DNA of 64,000 nucleotides from Akanthomyces muscarius (taxonomy: Eukaryota > Ascomycota > Sordariomycetes > Hypocreales > Cordycipitaceae): assembly GCF_028009165.1 (NCBI RefSeq), contig NC_079242.1, positions 5,322,821-5,386,820 of the forward strand, in the 5' to 3' direction. A program made the position numbers and the translations under genes. Under the pieces are notes generated by a model. That model was given only the letters and a program-made list of their open reading frames with translations. It did no database searches and was not told where the DNA came from. Shown piece after piece: positions 24,948 through 37,383 of the stretch (its first letter is position 1; the number at the start of each line of letters is the position of its first letter).

Positions 24948-27457
24948 TTTACTAGCTCTTAGATAGGACGAGATGAGATCAGTTGGGGGAAACGGGAGAC
25001 CTTGAAAAACAGCCCCTCGTCAAAGGGGGTCCTCTGCTTAGGCCCATTTTCATCACTAACAGAACATTAAAGTGAAAGGGTGGTGCGGAGACATGACAAA
25101 AGGACCTTTCGGTACCCAGTAATCTGTAATCTATACGCATAGGTGGTTAAAATGGAGTCTCAAGGCGTCCACCTCTATACCTCGATAGGAACGGCCGGGC
25201 CGAGGGACCGAAGGGGCGTGCATACAGCAATCTTATTCTTCTGTCTTCGTTTCAAACAAATAACTGTCAATTCCGGAAGAAGAACGTCTGCTCCGATGCG
25301 TTATAGCGTCATAACATACTCATACTTATTCTGGCCGCTTAGCACTACTATAGTGGTTTAGGTAGATTTGCTTGCACATATATATATGTGCCTGGTGCAT
25401 ATTGTATAGTTTGCTAGATCATAGCCTCATCTCCTTTACTAGACTCGTATAAGGCGGCTTGCCTTCCAAAGTGTTTAGGCCATAGTTTATATACTACCCG
25501 CTATCCTAATCCCGCACTCGCCTCGGCGGCCTGTCCAAGTCCTAGTACATATCGGGGGCTCAGGTTAAGTCAACCAACCTATAGGCACTTAGCCACAGCC
25601 TTAAATTTAGTCGCAAAGCCATTCCGTTTTAAGAACGACTTTAGTGTTAGATGGAGGTCGCCTAAGGACCAAATTTGGCCCCCGCAGTTAATAAGGTCGC
25701 GAGCTTTATTAGAGCACGACTCCAGGCTCCTCCATTTCCAACCAACACAATATAGCGAATACTAGTCAGAGTAACAGCAATCTACTTACTCTCTATTATC
25801 TAATATAGAGGAGGACATAATACACGCTTTCAGTATTAGGCAATTGCCAGCGAAATTACAGAGTCCTTAACATTATGGATCTAGTTTCCTCTATTTAGTA
25901 CGCAGTTATTCTTAAGCGTGACAGACCGTTGCATAGCAGGCATAGGTTATGTGCCAATATTCGCTCGTACATAGCACTAGTAGATGGGGGCTTAGAGTTG
26001 TAAGGCACATATATATGCACCTCATGCACGTGGAGGACGCCACTCCGCTGGTGTTTTATGCGGAGAGAATAGGGGCAGGCGAAGTTTACTCGCAGACTTT
26101 ATGGAAAAAATGTCGTCGCATCGCGACTGCAATTAGTATTACTACCCATCGGCCCCATTGATAACCGCTTTTCGCCGTCCGCGTAGAGATGCTAGCTCAT
26201 CTTGAGGCAGCCTGCCGTCGTAAGCCGAGTCCAACCACCGCCGGCATCAATAAGGCTGCGTGATGTCACCTACCGCCCTTGTTCATCACAGCTTTGCGCT
26301 GCAGAAGCCCAGTATCGAGTGTACTTCTGGCACGTGTGTGGTTGCAGACATAACCGGTGATAACTAAAAGTCGGTCGTGGGATGTGGCCCGTGCACCGTC
26401 GAGTACTACTTTCAAAATCTATTCGGTAAATTACAGCCACCGTAGTTTGCTGAGCTTGAAATTAATCAATATAATAATAACTTGAGCATGATGTTTCGTA
26501 AATAAGGCTCTGGAGACCACAAAACGGCCGAGCTGGGTACGGCTTGGCTCATCAACAAGCCAATCATGGAGGCAGGGACTCCTATGTGGCAGAAGAGAAG
26601 CTGGCTGCCGCCCGTCGTCAGCCACGCGAGCACGCAACTGCAGTCTGTTGAGGACATCAAGGTAGCATCGTCAGCTCTCGGGGCGCTTCCGTGGGCTGTG
26701 CTGGTGCAGGGGACGGCAGGAGGGACGGCAGAATGGACGGCAGAAAGGATGGCGAAAGGATGGCGAAAGGATGGCGAAAGGATTGCGAAAGGGTGGAGAG
26801 ATGCAACCTTGACAGACCATTCAGTTGTCCTCCAGCCGTTCAGTCGTCCATTCAGCCTGCCACGCCGCAGCCTCGCCCGCCACATCATCTATTCTGCTAA
26901 CGGGCAATGTCGTCTTGCCCGCCAGCCACGCGTGACTGAGCACCCGTATTGTCGGGCAGACATGGGCAACGTGGAATGATGAAATGCGAGTCGCAGGACC
27001 ATGAGTTGTAATTTAGCACCCACGAGATGGTAGGAGGAACAACGAGGCTTCCAGAGGCTTGCGGCTCGCAGCTCGCAGCCTGCAGGTTGCAGCTCGCAGC
27101 TTGGACCCAGGAGGAGGGAGCGGGGAACCCGGTCAAGGCGTGGCCTTTGGCCCACTATCAATCAATGCGAGAAGCCACAAGTCACGCTTTCAGTCACAAT
27201 CAACGTCGTCCAGATACGAACACAACAAGGCTCAGAGGAAAATAATGCTGACACAATCATCCGCAGTTCTGAGCTGCCCCGAAGTGACACCTGGGATAAG
27301 ACCAGCCGCCCATCCCGGTTCTCAGCAAGCCGATCACTGTCTCGCCCCACGTTGCATTGCGTCGGCGGCCCCATCTTGGCTCGCAAACACAGATCACCAC
27401 TTGCTCGCTTTGCCGCTCGCCGCGCTCCATAATTCAAGCGTGTAATACCTACCTTGT

Positions 27458-28861
27458 ATGATGGACACGCTGCGTGACGCATGTGACGACTGTCACCGTC
27501 GCAAGATTCGATGCATCTCCCGTGGCCGTGGCGCCTGCGCCAACTGCTGGGACGCTGACCAGGTCTGCATCTACAGTCCTCGAAACCGCATGGGCCGGCC
27601 CGCCCAGCAGCAGAGAAAGACGAAGCAACAAGGGCGGAAACGGCGTCAGGACAAGTCGGCAAACGCTCCAAGCTCACGGCAGGAACCAAATTTGCCAGAC
27701 AAGGCGGCGGCGACAACAGTGCAGCAGCAGCAGCAGCAACAACACACTGGCGTCACACGACCACAAACCGAAGAGTTCCACGAACATGTTGGCCAGGAGA
27801 GCTTATTCGGATCTGCAAGCAAACCCACTGAAGGCTCAGGAGAGTATCCAACACTTCTACATGCAGGAGTTAATGGAGAGTCGACATTCTTGGACTCCAT
27901 GACACACAACATGGAGCCGATGCAGAGCGGCAATAAAGTCTCCGCCTCGGAGAGCATGAGCTCATACATGGCAAGCTTGTAAGTATGCTCCAATGCTGTC
28001 AACGGAAAGACATTTTCACCAACACTGACGTCAATCAGATTCTCTGAGAATTCTGGCTTTGCGCCTGAAGCACACTCTGAAAACAAGGAGCACAGCAGTC
28101 ACGAGACTCAACGCCCTGAGCTCGTCTTCGATCCGCACATGCTCGCGGTCACGGCGCCAGACGACCCCTCTGCTCCGGGCGCCATGTTCATGCCGACGTC
28201 TGACACCGTTGAGCAAATGGACAAGGACGATCTGTTCATGCAGCAGATGGCCCTTTCGTTCTCGGCAGCGAGGATGCTCACCAGCCAGCCGAGCACGCCG
28301 GCGCTCATGGAATGCTACAGCCAGCTCTCCCAGATATTATTCAGGCTCCATAGCTCTCGTGAGCGGCTGGAAAAGTCACCTATAAACCCGGCGGACGCCC
28401 AGCGAGACTCGTGGACGCGGCAGGTGTTTGAGACGGTCGGAATGTTCTGCGACCTTGTCCTGCCCATCTTCGGAGACATGCACACATTTGTGGAGGAGCC
28501 CAGGTACTCAGCCTACCTGCTTGTCGTGTCCGTAACCAATGCCATAGTAGACCTCTACCAGCTCCTGCTAGACCGCCACCGCAGCGCATGGTCTCTCAGA
28601 CCGTCGTCGTCGTCGTCGGGGTCGAGCACTCGAGAGTCGAGCTATGGCGTTGACTGGCCGGTGCAACAGAAGTCTGTTGGGACGCAAACACTGCTGACGC
28701 TCATTTTATACGCGCGCACAATGGACTTTCACCTTCAACAGCTAGAAAGACTATTCTACTCTATCACGGTGATGGAGGGAGCGCAGCAAACACAGTTGAA
28801 AATAACAACCCTGCGCGAGGCGCTGCAGGTAGCCATGGACGGACTCGAATTATATTACTAG
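27458..28861 (+). CDS. AflR-like Zn(II)2Cys6 cluster regulator
   Basis: Exons 27458..27978 and 28039..28861 (60-nt intron, donor GTAAGT) encode 447 residues. The zinc cluster begins at residue 9 as ACDDCHRRKIRC and continues through CANCWDADQVC to a basic YSPRNRMGRP segment. This order (C-x2-C-x6-C, then YSPR-x-R-x-GRP) is typical of AflR-type regulators of secondary-metabolite clusters. A polyglutamine run lies near residue 88. The C-terminal half has helical segments and a run of serines near 158-163 of exon 2. A second ATG at 27461 could be the real start. The gene lies about 0.5 kb beyond the 3' end of the HR-PKS and is the natural candidate for pathway regulator. Confidence 0.85.
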
Positions 28862-29333
28862 ATACGACAACAGTATAAGACCGGAAAGCGTAGCACGTAA
28901 TAAAGTACATATCGATTGGCGAACAAAAAGCGGTGCGCCATAAAAAATACATCAATCAGCCGCCAAGCAGAAAGCGCCATGTAATAAATAATGCGCCACA
29001 TCGTTTGGTCAACAACAGCGCTGCGAGATAAGGAAGATAGAAAATCGACCGATGAGGCAAGTGTTGCGAGATTAAGAATATTTCTACATCGCTGACGAGG
29101 AAAGTATTGCGAAATAGGTATATATTTACATCGACTGCTTCAAAATGCAGACGGTATAAGGAAATCTAACCATGAACAAAGTAAATCGAATTCCCCGCTC
29201 CATTTTTGCAATCTGATTAACAAAGGAAGTTAAATCTCGGCGCCTTATCTTTTGCCATTGCTCGTATTCCACTCCTACAAGTACAGTTCTGACATGCCCA
29301 ATCCCCCATCTTCCATGCATGGCTTTGTCAGCC
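28862..29333. other. Short intergenic region between converging genes
   Basis: About 470 bp between the 3' ends of the AflR-like regulator (+) and the PKS (-). It should hold both transcription ends. AT-rich, with TAATAAATAATG-type words near 28982 that could act in 3'-end formation. No gene seen. Confidence 0.5.
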
Positions 29334-32300
29334 CTACGCCGCGGTCGACAGCAAAGCTTCCGGCACGGCCTTGGAGGACGCCGCGAGCTTGGCCGCGAGC
29401 TGGCTGATGGGGATGTTGCTCATCAGAGCAAAGACGGATACTTCCGCCTTGGCCTCGTTGCGGACCCACGAGCGCACCTCGACCGCCAGCAGGCTGTCGA
29501 CGCCGTAGCTGCTGACGGGCTAGGTGGGCTCAATGTCCTCGGCCGACATCATCAGGCTCTTGGCCAGCTTGCCTATGAGCCTGGCCGTGATGGCGTCCGC
29601 GGCCTGCGCGAGGTCGGCGGCGCGGGACACGAGTTGCGTGTCGATCTGCATGACGTGCGCGAACTTGAGGTCGTTCATCCACCACGGGTACTTCATGGTG
29701 GCGTAGGCCATCATGCCGCCGGTGCCGAGGCCGAGGATGAGCTGCGCCGGCAGCGGCACGCCGGAGGTGCTCTCGTTGCGGATCACGGCCTCGAGGATGC
29801 CACTGAACTCGCGCTCGCGGATCCCAAGGAGGGCCCAGGCCTGCATGTTGTCGCGCATCGCGTCGGTCGTGTCCTCGGCCAGGAAGCCGACGCCGAGCAT
29901 CACGCCCAGGTCGAGGGCGCAGCCGGGGAGGCCCTTGCTGCGACGGTGGCGCGCCAGGGCATCCATATAAGTGTTTCCGGCCGCGTAGTTGCACTGGCCT
30001 CGGGAGCCGACGATACCGACGGTCGAAGATAGCATGATGAAGAAGTCGACATCCTTCGCCATGTGCGTGTGAAGGTTCCAGCTGCCGTTGACCTTGGGGG
30101 AGATGGAGTCTTTCCACTGCTTGAGAGTCATGTTCTCGTAAACCTTGTAGCCAAGTTAGCAGGCAGTTTCATAGACCGCGTAGACCAAAAGAATTATACT
30201 TACAGCGTCCTGCAGCGTCATCGCACCCTGGATGATGCCTCGAATCTGTGGCCACGACTCCTTCTGGCAGCGCTCAGCTGCCTGTCGTACAGCCAACTCG
30301 TCGCCGACGTCGCAAGCCCACGCGGCGGCTCGCGCGCCGGCGCCTTCGAGGTTGGCGACCAGGTCTCGCACCGCAGGCTTGGCGTCGCCAGACCGCGAGA
30401 GGATGATGATGTTTCGCGCGCCGCTCTTGACCATCCAAGTGGCCGTGAAGCGGCCGAGGCCACCGCTGCCGCCCGAGATGACATACGTGCCGTCCTTGGA
30501 GAACCTTACCGGGGGCGCCGTCGCGGGCAGCATCGGGACGAGGTCGTCGTCGTTGACCTCGAGGACAATCTTGCCCATGTGCGCGCCGGTCTGCATGATG
30601 CGGAACGCCTCCTCGATGCGAGACAGGGGGAACGTGTTGATCGGCGACACCGGCTTGATGATGCGCTGGTTGAGCATCTCGACGACCTTGGCCAGGTCCT
30701 GAGCGGCGCCGTCAATGTCGTGCTCCAGGAAGTCGGTCAGGTTGACGGAGTGGAACGAGACGTTGCGGAAGAAGGGCTCCATATCTAGGCCGGTGTTGCC
30801 AACAATGTCACGCTGGCCGAGCTCGACGAACCTGCCGAAGCGAGCAATCACGCGCCACGACGCCCGGAGAGCCTCGCCGGCCAACGAGTTCAGGACAACG
30901 TCGACACCGCGCTCGTTGGTCAGTCGGAGCACAGCCTGCGAGAACTGTACGCTGTCGCGACTGTTGAAGATGTGGGACTCCGGCAGCCCATAGGCTTCCA
31001 TCAGGTGCTTCTTCTTGGCGTCGGTCGAGACGGTGGCAAAGACGGTGGCCCCGATGGCCTGGGCCATGATGATGGCAGCCTGGCCAACACCGCCCGCCGC
31101 GCCGTGGATGAGGATGGACTCGCCCTTGCGGAGCCTTGCGGCTCCCTCCAGGGCGCGGTACACGGTGCAGTAGATGAGGGGAATGGAGGCTGCCTCCACC
31201 ACGCTCATGCCCTGGGGAATATGCTGGACCATGGCGGCCGGGGCGCGAGTGAAGCTGTTGTACGTGTCCAGCTTCCAGGTCAAGACTGCGTCTCCGGGCG
31301 CAAAGCCCTTGACCGCGGAGCCGACCCGGCTGATGAAGCCAGAGCACTCGAGGCCGAGAGCGGGCTGGGACAGCTGGCCCATGGCGACCATGATGTCCTT
31401 GAAGTTGAGGCCTATCGCCTTGACCTCAATCTCGATCTCGTCCGCGCCGAGCTCCTTGTTCATGACCTGGTCGTCGTCGAACCGCAGAGTGTCGAGGCGG
31501 CCGGGGTTTTCGATTCCGAGCTTCAGGCGGCGGCCGGGCTGCTTGAAAGGCAGCAGCTCAGGCTTCGGGGGCCCGTACCAGGCAGACGCCATCTCATTGA
31601 CGTTGCTCTCGACAATGATTCGCTGCACCATGTGCTTGCCCTGGCGGATGGCGTACTCCCAGTCCGGTCGTCGCTCGTTGTCCAGAGGCTGGCTCGCGCA
31701 GATGAACACCTTGAGGAGGGCGGCAATGTTGTCCCTGCTGCTCAGGGACGAAATGCTCTCCATGTCAACAGTCGTCAGGCGAACTTCGTCAAGCTCCGAG
31801 CGGATAGTTCTAGCCATGCCTGTCATCAAGTTGTTTGAAGGGTTCTCGCTGTCCTGGGTGGCACCTCTGGTGATATAGGTCATGGAGCCGATGGACATGA
31901 TCAGGTGCTTCAGGGCGTCCCATTCTTCCTGGCCAATGCTGGGAAGGATTCCTTCGGCGGTGCGAGCATCAACGAGACAGATGCAGGACATGCGCTTGAG
32001 CTTGCTGGCGTCCAAAGCCGTGGTTTCTGTCAACGACATGGCCGTCACTGCAGCACCGCGCTCGATGAGCTCGCGCTCCAGAGTAATCGCGGCCTGGGCG
32101 ACATCGTGATCGAGAGTGTTGGGCGCCACGAGGAGGACTTCCTTGGGTACAGAAGGCTCCGCGGTGCCAGCAATGCCAGTGCCGATGACAGAAACAGCAG
32201 TGTCAGGGCTTGGGGCATCCGAGAAGCTTACCTGGATGCCATCAAAGCCCGCGTCGCGGAGAGCCTTGTCCCACTGGTCAATCTCGAGCGTCGGGCCATA

Positions 32301-35300
32301 TTTGCGGCCATCCTGCTCACCGCACCACCAGCCGCCGAGGGTACCGACAATCATATGGGCGCGCATCTTGCCCATCGCGGTAATTTCTGTCAGGACCAGC
32401 TTTCCGGTTCTGTCATTTTGTTAGTCAGTGGTTACTAATAGTTTTTGGAAGGGGGATGCTGCATACGGCCTCAGAAGCTTCTTGATATTCTCAAGTACTT
32501 TGGAAACGGATCCTGTGGTATGGATAACCTTGGATGCCACAATGAGATCGTAAGATCCTTCCTCGAAGCCCTGAGAAGTCGGATCCTCTGTGATATCGAG
32601 CATGGCAAAGTCCATGAATGGAAGCCACGGCGAGAGCGTGTTGGTCGACTCTTCAAAGTAAGCCACATTGATATCCGTAAAGGTGTAGCTGGAAAATCGA
32701 GGAGTGCCATTGGCACCCCCCAGCTTTTTAAGTATCGGAAGAGTAGCCCGGGCCTTGCCCGCACCAACTTCAAGAATCTTCATAGTGTCGTTCTTGTGAG
32801 CCAGCATGTCGACGTACCAGCTCATTTGAGCGTGCCAGATGTCGCTGCCAAGCGCGGCCCGATCGAAATCGCCAAGACCGCCGTTGGGGAGAAGGACCTG
32901 AAGTGGAGTGACTTCACCGCGCAGAATCTGCGGGAGAGCTCGGCCGTGCTGAACAAGGGCCTTGCCATCGGTGGATGTCTCTGAGACGCGCTGAAGAAGC
33001 TTCTCCTCCTCCTCAGTGGTCATGCCCAGCCAGTCAATGCTCTTGTATTCGTTCTGGTAGGGTAGCTTGCCGTCTCTGTAGCGATGAAGGCAGTGCTGCA
33101 TGTAGTCGTAGAACATCTTGAAGTCGAACTGAAACTTTTCCGACTCCTCAGCGGAGCACTCCTTCAGAGCTCGCTTGCAGATGATCAAAGAAGCCATTTC
33201 AAGCTCAATATAGGTCTTTCGGTCAGGAACAGTGAGGTACTTTCCGACCTGGTCCGCAAAAAGCTCAAGCGTGCGCTCGTTGTCCAAAAAGGTCGCATCT
33301 TCTTGCCAGTGCAAGACTGTTCCAAGTCTACGGAGACTCTTTTCGGTCGAAGACGTAGAGTCCATATTGAGATCCTCGAGCTTCTTGCACTTGAGACCCT
33401 TGAAGATAACAAGTGGCTTCTGCCACGTGGTGTCGGACACAACAACTGAGCATGTACCGCCCTCGAAGCCAGTGACCTCTGAGGAAGAATAACCCTCCAG
33501 CACAGAGCCCGGCGCACTGGGGACCTCGGCAGAAACATAGAGGCGCTCGATGGACACAGGGACCATGGCAACAGCAAGCTCTTCATCGATGCCAGAATAA
33601 GCGGGGAGGGCCATCTGGATGACGTTGTCGAGAGTGGCGGGATGGATGACGTGAGAGTATTCAAACTGACGAGGCATGTCGCTCTTTGTGTCGGGGATCG
33701 TGAGCTGGCACGCGCTTTGTCTGTCTCCCTTGCGGATTTCCGACAAGCTGCGGAAAACTCCCTTGTAGCTCAGGCCGATGACATCCAGGTGGTCATAAAA
33801 CTCTCTGGCGCCTTGGGGACGAAGACACTCGCTGCGGGTCTTTTCGAAGGCCTCGGCATACGATTTGGCGAGCGACCCCTCCTCGTCGGCAAAAACGTTG
33901 TTCTTCTGCACTGGCTCGTATTCGAGACGGATGAGGCCGGAGCAGTTGAGCTCCCAAGCCTCCACTCTTGAGAAGAGTTCAAATTCCTGCCAGGAGGAGG
34001 TCAGGGCCTGCGAGCCGTGGCGGAAGGGCTTGAGGCTGAGAACCGTCTCAATGCCCCTGTCACCAGCCGGGATCACCATTGCCTTGCTGATGATGATGTC
34101 GCGCAGTTCGTAGCCCTTGATCTTTCTTGTCGTGTCCGCCTTTTGAGTCATGGCCTCGATTGCCATGATCATCATACCGGCCGCGGGGTACAAGAAGGAG
34201 CCTTGGACGCCGTGGCTAGACATCCAGGGCACCTCTCTGAGGCGAAGAATGTTCCGGAATCTCGGCTCTTCGGGAATGCTCTCTGGCGTCTCCGCGCCGA
34301 AGAGGTCCTTTCGAGGCTCCTTCATGAAGCGATGAGCGCGACCGACGGCGCCCTCATGCCAGTACTTGTGCGAATGGTTCCACCCGTATGGTGGAATGTC
34401 CACGAGGAATCCATCTCGAGAGAAGCTTGCCGATTTCTCCATGACAGAGCGAAGATCCAGTGAAACACCAAGTTGGAAGAGTCGGCCGGCTGCGGTCAGA
34501 GCCGTCTCGCAAGCGTTCTTGCCTCGCTCAAGGACGGATTGACATGTGACGGCGGATGCTTAAGCGGCGACACTCTCATGACCAAGGATCTGCTTGACGG
34601 GACCCTTCAATGCTGCGGCTGGACCGACCTCTACTAAGTGGTCGACAAATGACGCATTCGCCTTCTGCTTGCTGTCTCCATCGGTATGCTTGAGCAGGCA
34701 TTGAACAGCGTCAGAGAACTGAACGGGGCTGACAAGGTTCGCAACCCAATATTCCGCATCGAGTTCGCTGTTGATGGTAATTTCCTTGCCCGTGAGGGAA
34801 GAAAACATAGTCACGGAGTTGTCGGTATCAGGGAGCGTTTCCAAGTCGCTCAGGGCCTCCTGGTACTGTTGGGCAATGACCTGCATGTGTGCGGAGTGGT
34901 AGGCGACACCAACTCTGAGCTTGCGGGCAAAGTGTCCTTCAGCCTTGATCATAGCCTCCAGCTCATCGATGGCAGTGGCATCGCCAGAAACCGTCGTGCT
35001 CTCGGGGCTGTTCACACAGGCCACCGTAGCAGAGCCATAGGTGACGCGCTCAATGTACGACATGGCCTCCTTCGGGCCCAGGCCGGTCGCCATCATGCCA
35101 CCGCTGGAGTGCGGCGCAACCTCGCCACAAAGAAAACCCCGGTAGTAAGCAATCTTCCACGCATTCTCTCGTGAAAGAGCTCCTTTGGCATAGGCCGCGC
35201 CAATCTCTCCGCTTGAGTGGCCGACGACCGCAGTTGGAGTAATGCCCCAGGTCTTGAGCAGATCGACCAGTGCAACCTGGAGAACCGTGCAGATGGGCTG

Positions 35301-37383
35301 GCTGATTCTGGGGGACAGTATGTTGGAGGATTCCTCGTCGTGGAAGAACTCCGTCTCAGCTGACCAGGAGGCGCCAATGCTCAGCAGGTAGTTGCTCGCA
35401 GCCTGGAGACTGTTGTAAAAGACTGGGTAGGCGCAGAGCTCCCTGCCCATGGCGAACCACTGGGCGCCCTGTCCAGTGAAGACGAAGCCCAGCTTCGGTG
35501 CGGTGTCAGCGTTCGAAGTGACTCGGAGCGGCTTGGCCGCCGACTCTCTCAGCTGGGTTACCACATCCTCCAGTGAGTTGACAACTGCAAACATTCTCCA
35601 CGGCAGCATGCTTCGTCGTGTTGCGAGAGTTATGCTGAGCTTTCGGAGAAGCGCCCTCTTGCTCTTTTCAGATTCATCCGACTGCAGCTTTGAGGCAATG
35701 TACTCTGAAAGAATCTTGCCATTTCGCGAAGCAGCGTTTTGCTCATTGACTGTCCACAAGAGAAGGGTTGGCGTCGCAGTAGCCTTCTCAAAGTCAATGT
35801 TTCCGGGAGATTGCTGGGTTAGGCCGTTGAGAGGGCTGGGCAGGCCAACACCCGAATCAGGAGTTGAAGTCGGGGAGATGGTGCCGAGAGTTTGGACGTT
35901 ATGATGGCCAGAAAGCCCACGTGCTTTCAGGTAGTTCATGGCGTCATCAACAATGCAGTGAGCGTTTGCTCCTCCATAACCGAAAGAGTTGATTGAGATG
36001 CGTCGTAGTCCCTGATTGGGCCAAGCAGTGAGCTCCGTTGCGAGCTTCACGTTCCACTCCTCAAGAGGGATGCGCGGGTTGGCCTTGTCGAACCAGAGCA
36101 GGGGCGGAATCTCACCCTTCTCCAGCATCATGACAGACTTGATAACCTGAGCGAGGCCCGAGGCACCTTCGAGATGGCCGATGTTGGTCTTGATAGAGCC
36201 GACGTACAGAGGATCACCGCGCGGCCGGGACGCAGCAAGTGTTCGGGCAAGGGCGCCTGTCTCGACGGGGCCACCAGCAGGGGTACCAGTGCCGTGAGCT
36301 TCGACATAGTCTGTGTTGCCCATGCCAAGGCCAGCCTCAGCATAGACACGTCTGATCAAAGCCTCCTGTGCCTCTCCCGAGGGAAGAGTAATTCCGGGAG
36401 TGTGGCCGTCGTGACCAACACCAGTGTTGCGAATTACACCACGAATGACATCGCCGTCCTGGAGATCCAGGTGAAGGGGTTTCAGGATAACAAAGGCAGC
36501 ACCTGCATTTGATGTTAGTGTCTGATTCGTGAACTAGAGAGAATTGGCTGTCCATACCTTCACCACGAGAGTAGCCATTGGCCTTGTGGTCAAATGACTG
36601 GCACTTTCCATCCGGGCTCAGGAAGTTGAGGCTACCCATGGTACCCATAATGTCAGGGAGGAGAATCAAGTTGGTGCCGCCGACCACGGACTAGAGTTGA
36701 GTAGAGCACGTGTCAGTTAGAAGAATTCTCTAGGTAATATCCTGCATGGTCATGGCCACTTACCAGGGTTGTCTCTCGCGAACGAAGACTCTGGCAGCCA
36801 AGGTGCAGAGCCACCATGGATGAAGAGCAGGCAGTGTCCAGGCTGATGCTTGGGCCCTTCATGTTGAAAAACCAGGAGACTCTGTTGGACAGGATTGCTG
36901 AGCCGGTACCGGTGCTGTGGTACAAGGGGAGGTCATCGGGGTCGCAAGCCATCATATCACTGTAGTCTCGTGTAAAGGATCCGACATAGCATGAGGTCTC
37001 GGATCCGTTGACTTCCTCCATGCCAATGCCAGCTATTCACAGACGCAAGTCAGTTTCGGACTGGAATTGATCTTGTCGGAGAAATGCACATACCGTTCTC
37101 AAGTGCCTCATAGGCGCACTCGAGGGCCATGCGTTGTTGAGGGTCCATGGCTTGAGCCTCGGCGGCCGAGATGGTGAAGAAGGGAGCGTCAAAAGCAGAG
37201 ATGTCTCTCTTCATCAACTGCACTTCTTCCCTCTGTGATCATTTCCCAAAGCTTCATCGGGTTTTCGGCGTCGCCAGGAAAACGTCCAGACATGCCAATG
37301 ATGGCAATTGGCATGACATTTTCGGTGTCAGCCTGTGGAGAGGGCGCCGCTGCAGAGCACTCGTCTCCCATGTAAGAAGGCAT
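29334..37383 (-). pseudogene. Highly reducing polyketide synthase (KS-AT-DH-cMT-ER-KR-ACP), disrupted
   Basis: Iterative type I PKS of about 2580 codons in six exons: 37383..37094, 37032..36763, 36690..36558, 36502..32467, 32409..30204, 30143..29334. KS has DTACSSS, EAHGTGTP and NIGHLEG. AT has GQGAQ and GHSSGE. DH has HGVQGSFLYP and HPATLDNVIQ. ER has HGAAGGVGQ, KR has SGGSGGLG and QCNYAAGN, and ACP has GVDSLL. Three lesions break it. Near 37220 the KS loses roughly 30 residues normally found between EGRSA and [10 protein letters not shown], with a frame shift. TAA at 34562-34560 follows AT, and TAG at 29522-29520 lies inside ACP before the phosphopantetheine serine. Both stops could come from CAA/CAG by C-to-T. 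The methyltransferase SAM loop reads GAGKAR instead of the usual GAGTGG. No intron removes the stops. An assembly fault remains possible for the deletion. Confidence 0.88.

Larger units (their letters stand above)
22921..27457. other. Gene-poor, repeat-rich interval
   Basis: Apart from the hairpin, the Cys-rich fragment and the 20-bp duplication listed separately, I see no supportable gene. About 23700-24450 and 25370-26160 are TA-rich, decayed sequence. About 26700-26800 carries a short tandem array of GGATGGCGAAA-like units, and about 27050-27110 repeats GCTCGCAG-type words. The last 300 bp before 27458 are the promoter of the AflR-like regulator. Confidence 0.5.

Noticed and set aside
26431..27445. 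Several overlapping frames of 70-140 codons
   Set aside because: Caused by short tandem repeats that keep many frames open at once; no conserved motif.
29319..30032. 237-codon open frame opposite the PKS KR/ACP region, and similar frames opposite ER and AT
   Set aside because: Antisense shadows of GC-rich PKS coding sequence; the minus-strand frames carry all the catalytic motifs.
34560..34562. An intron removing the TAA after the AT domain
   Set aside because: The only GT...AG pair enclosing it is about 15 nt, too short to splice, and the reading frame continues unchanged on both sides.
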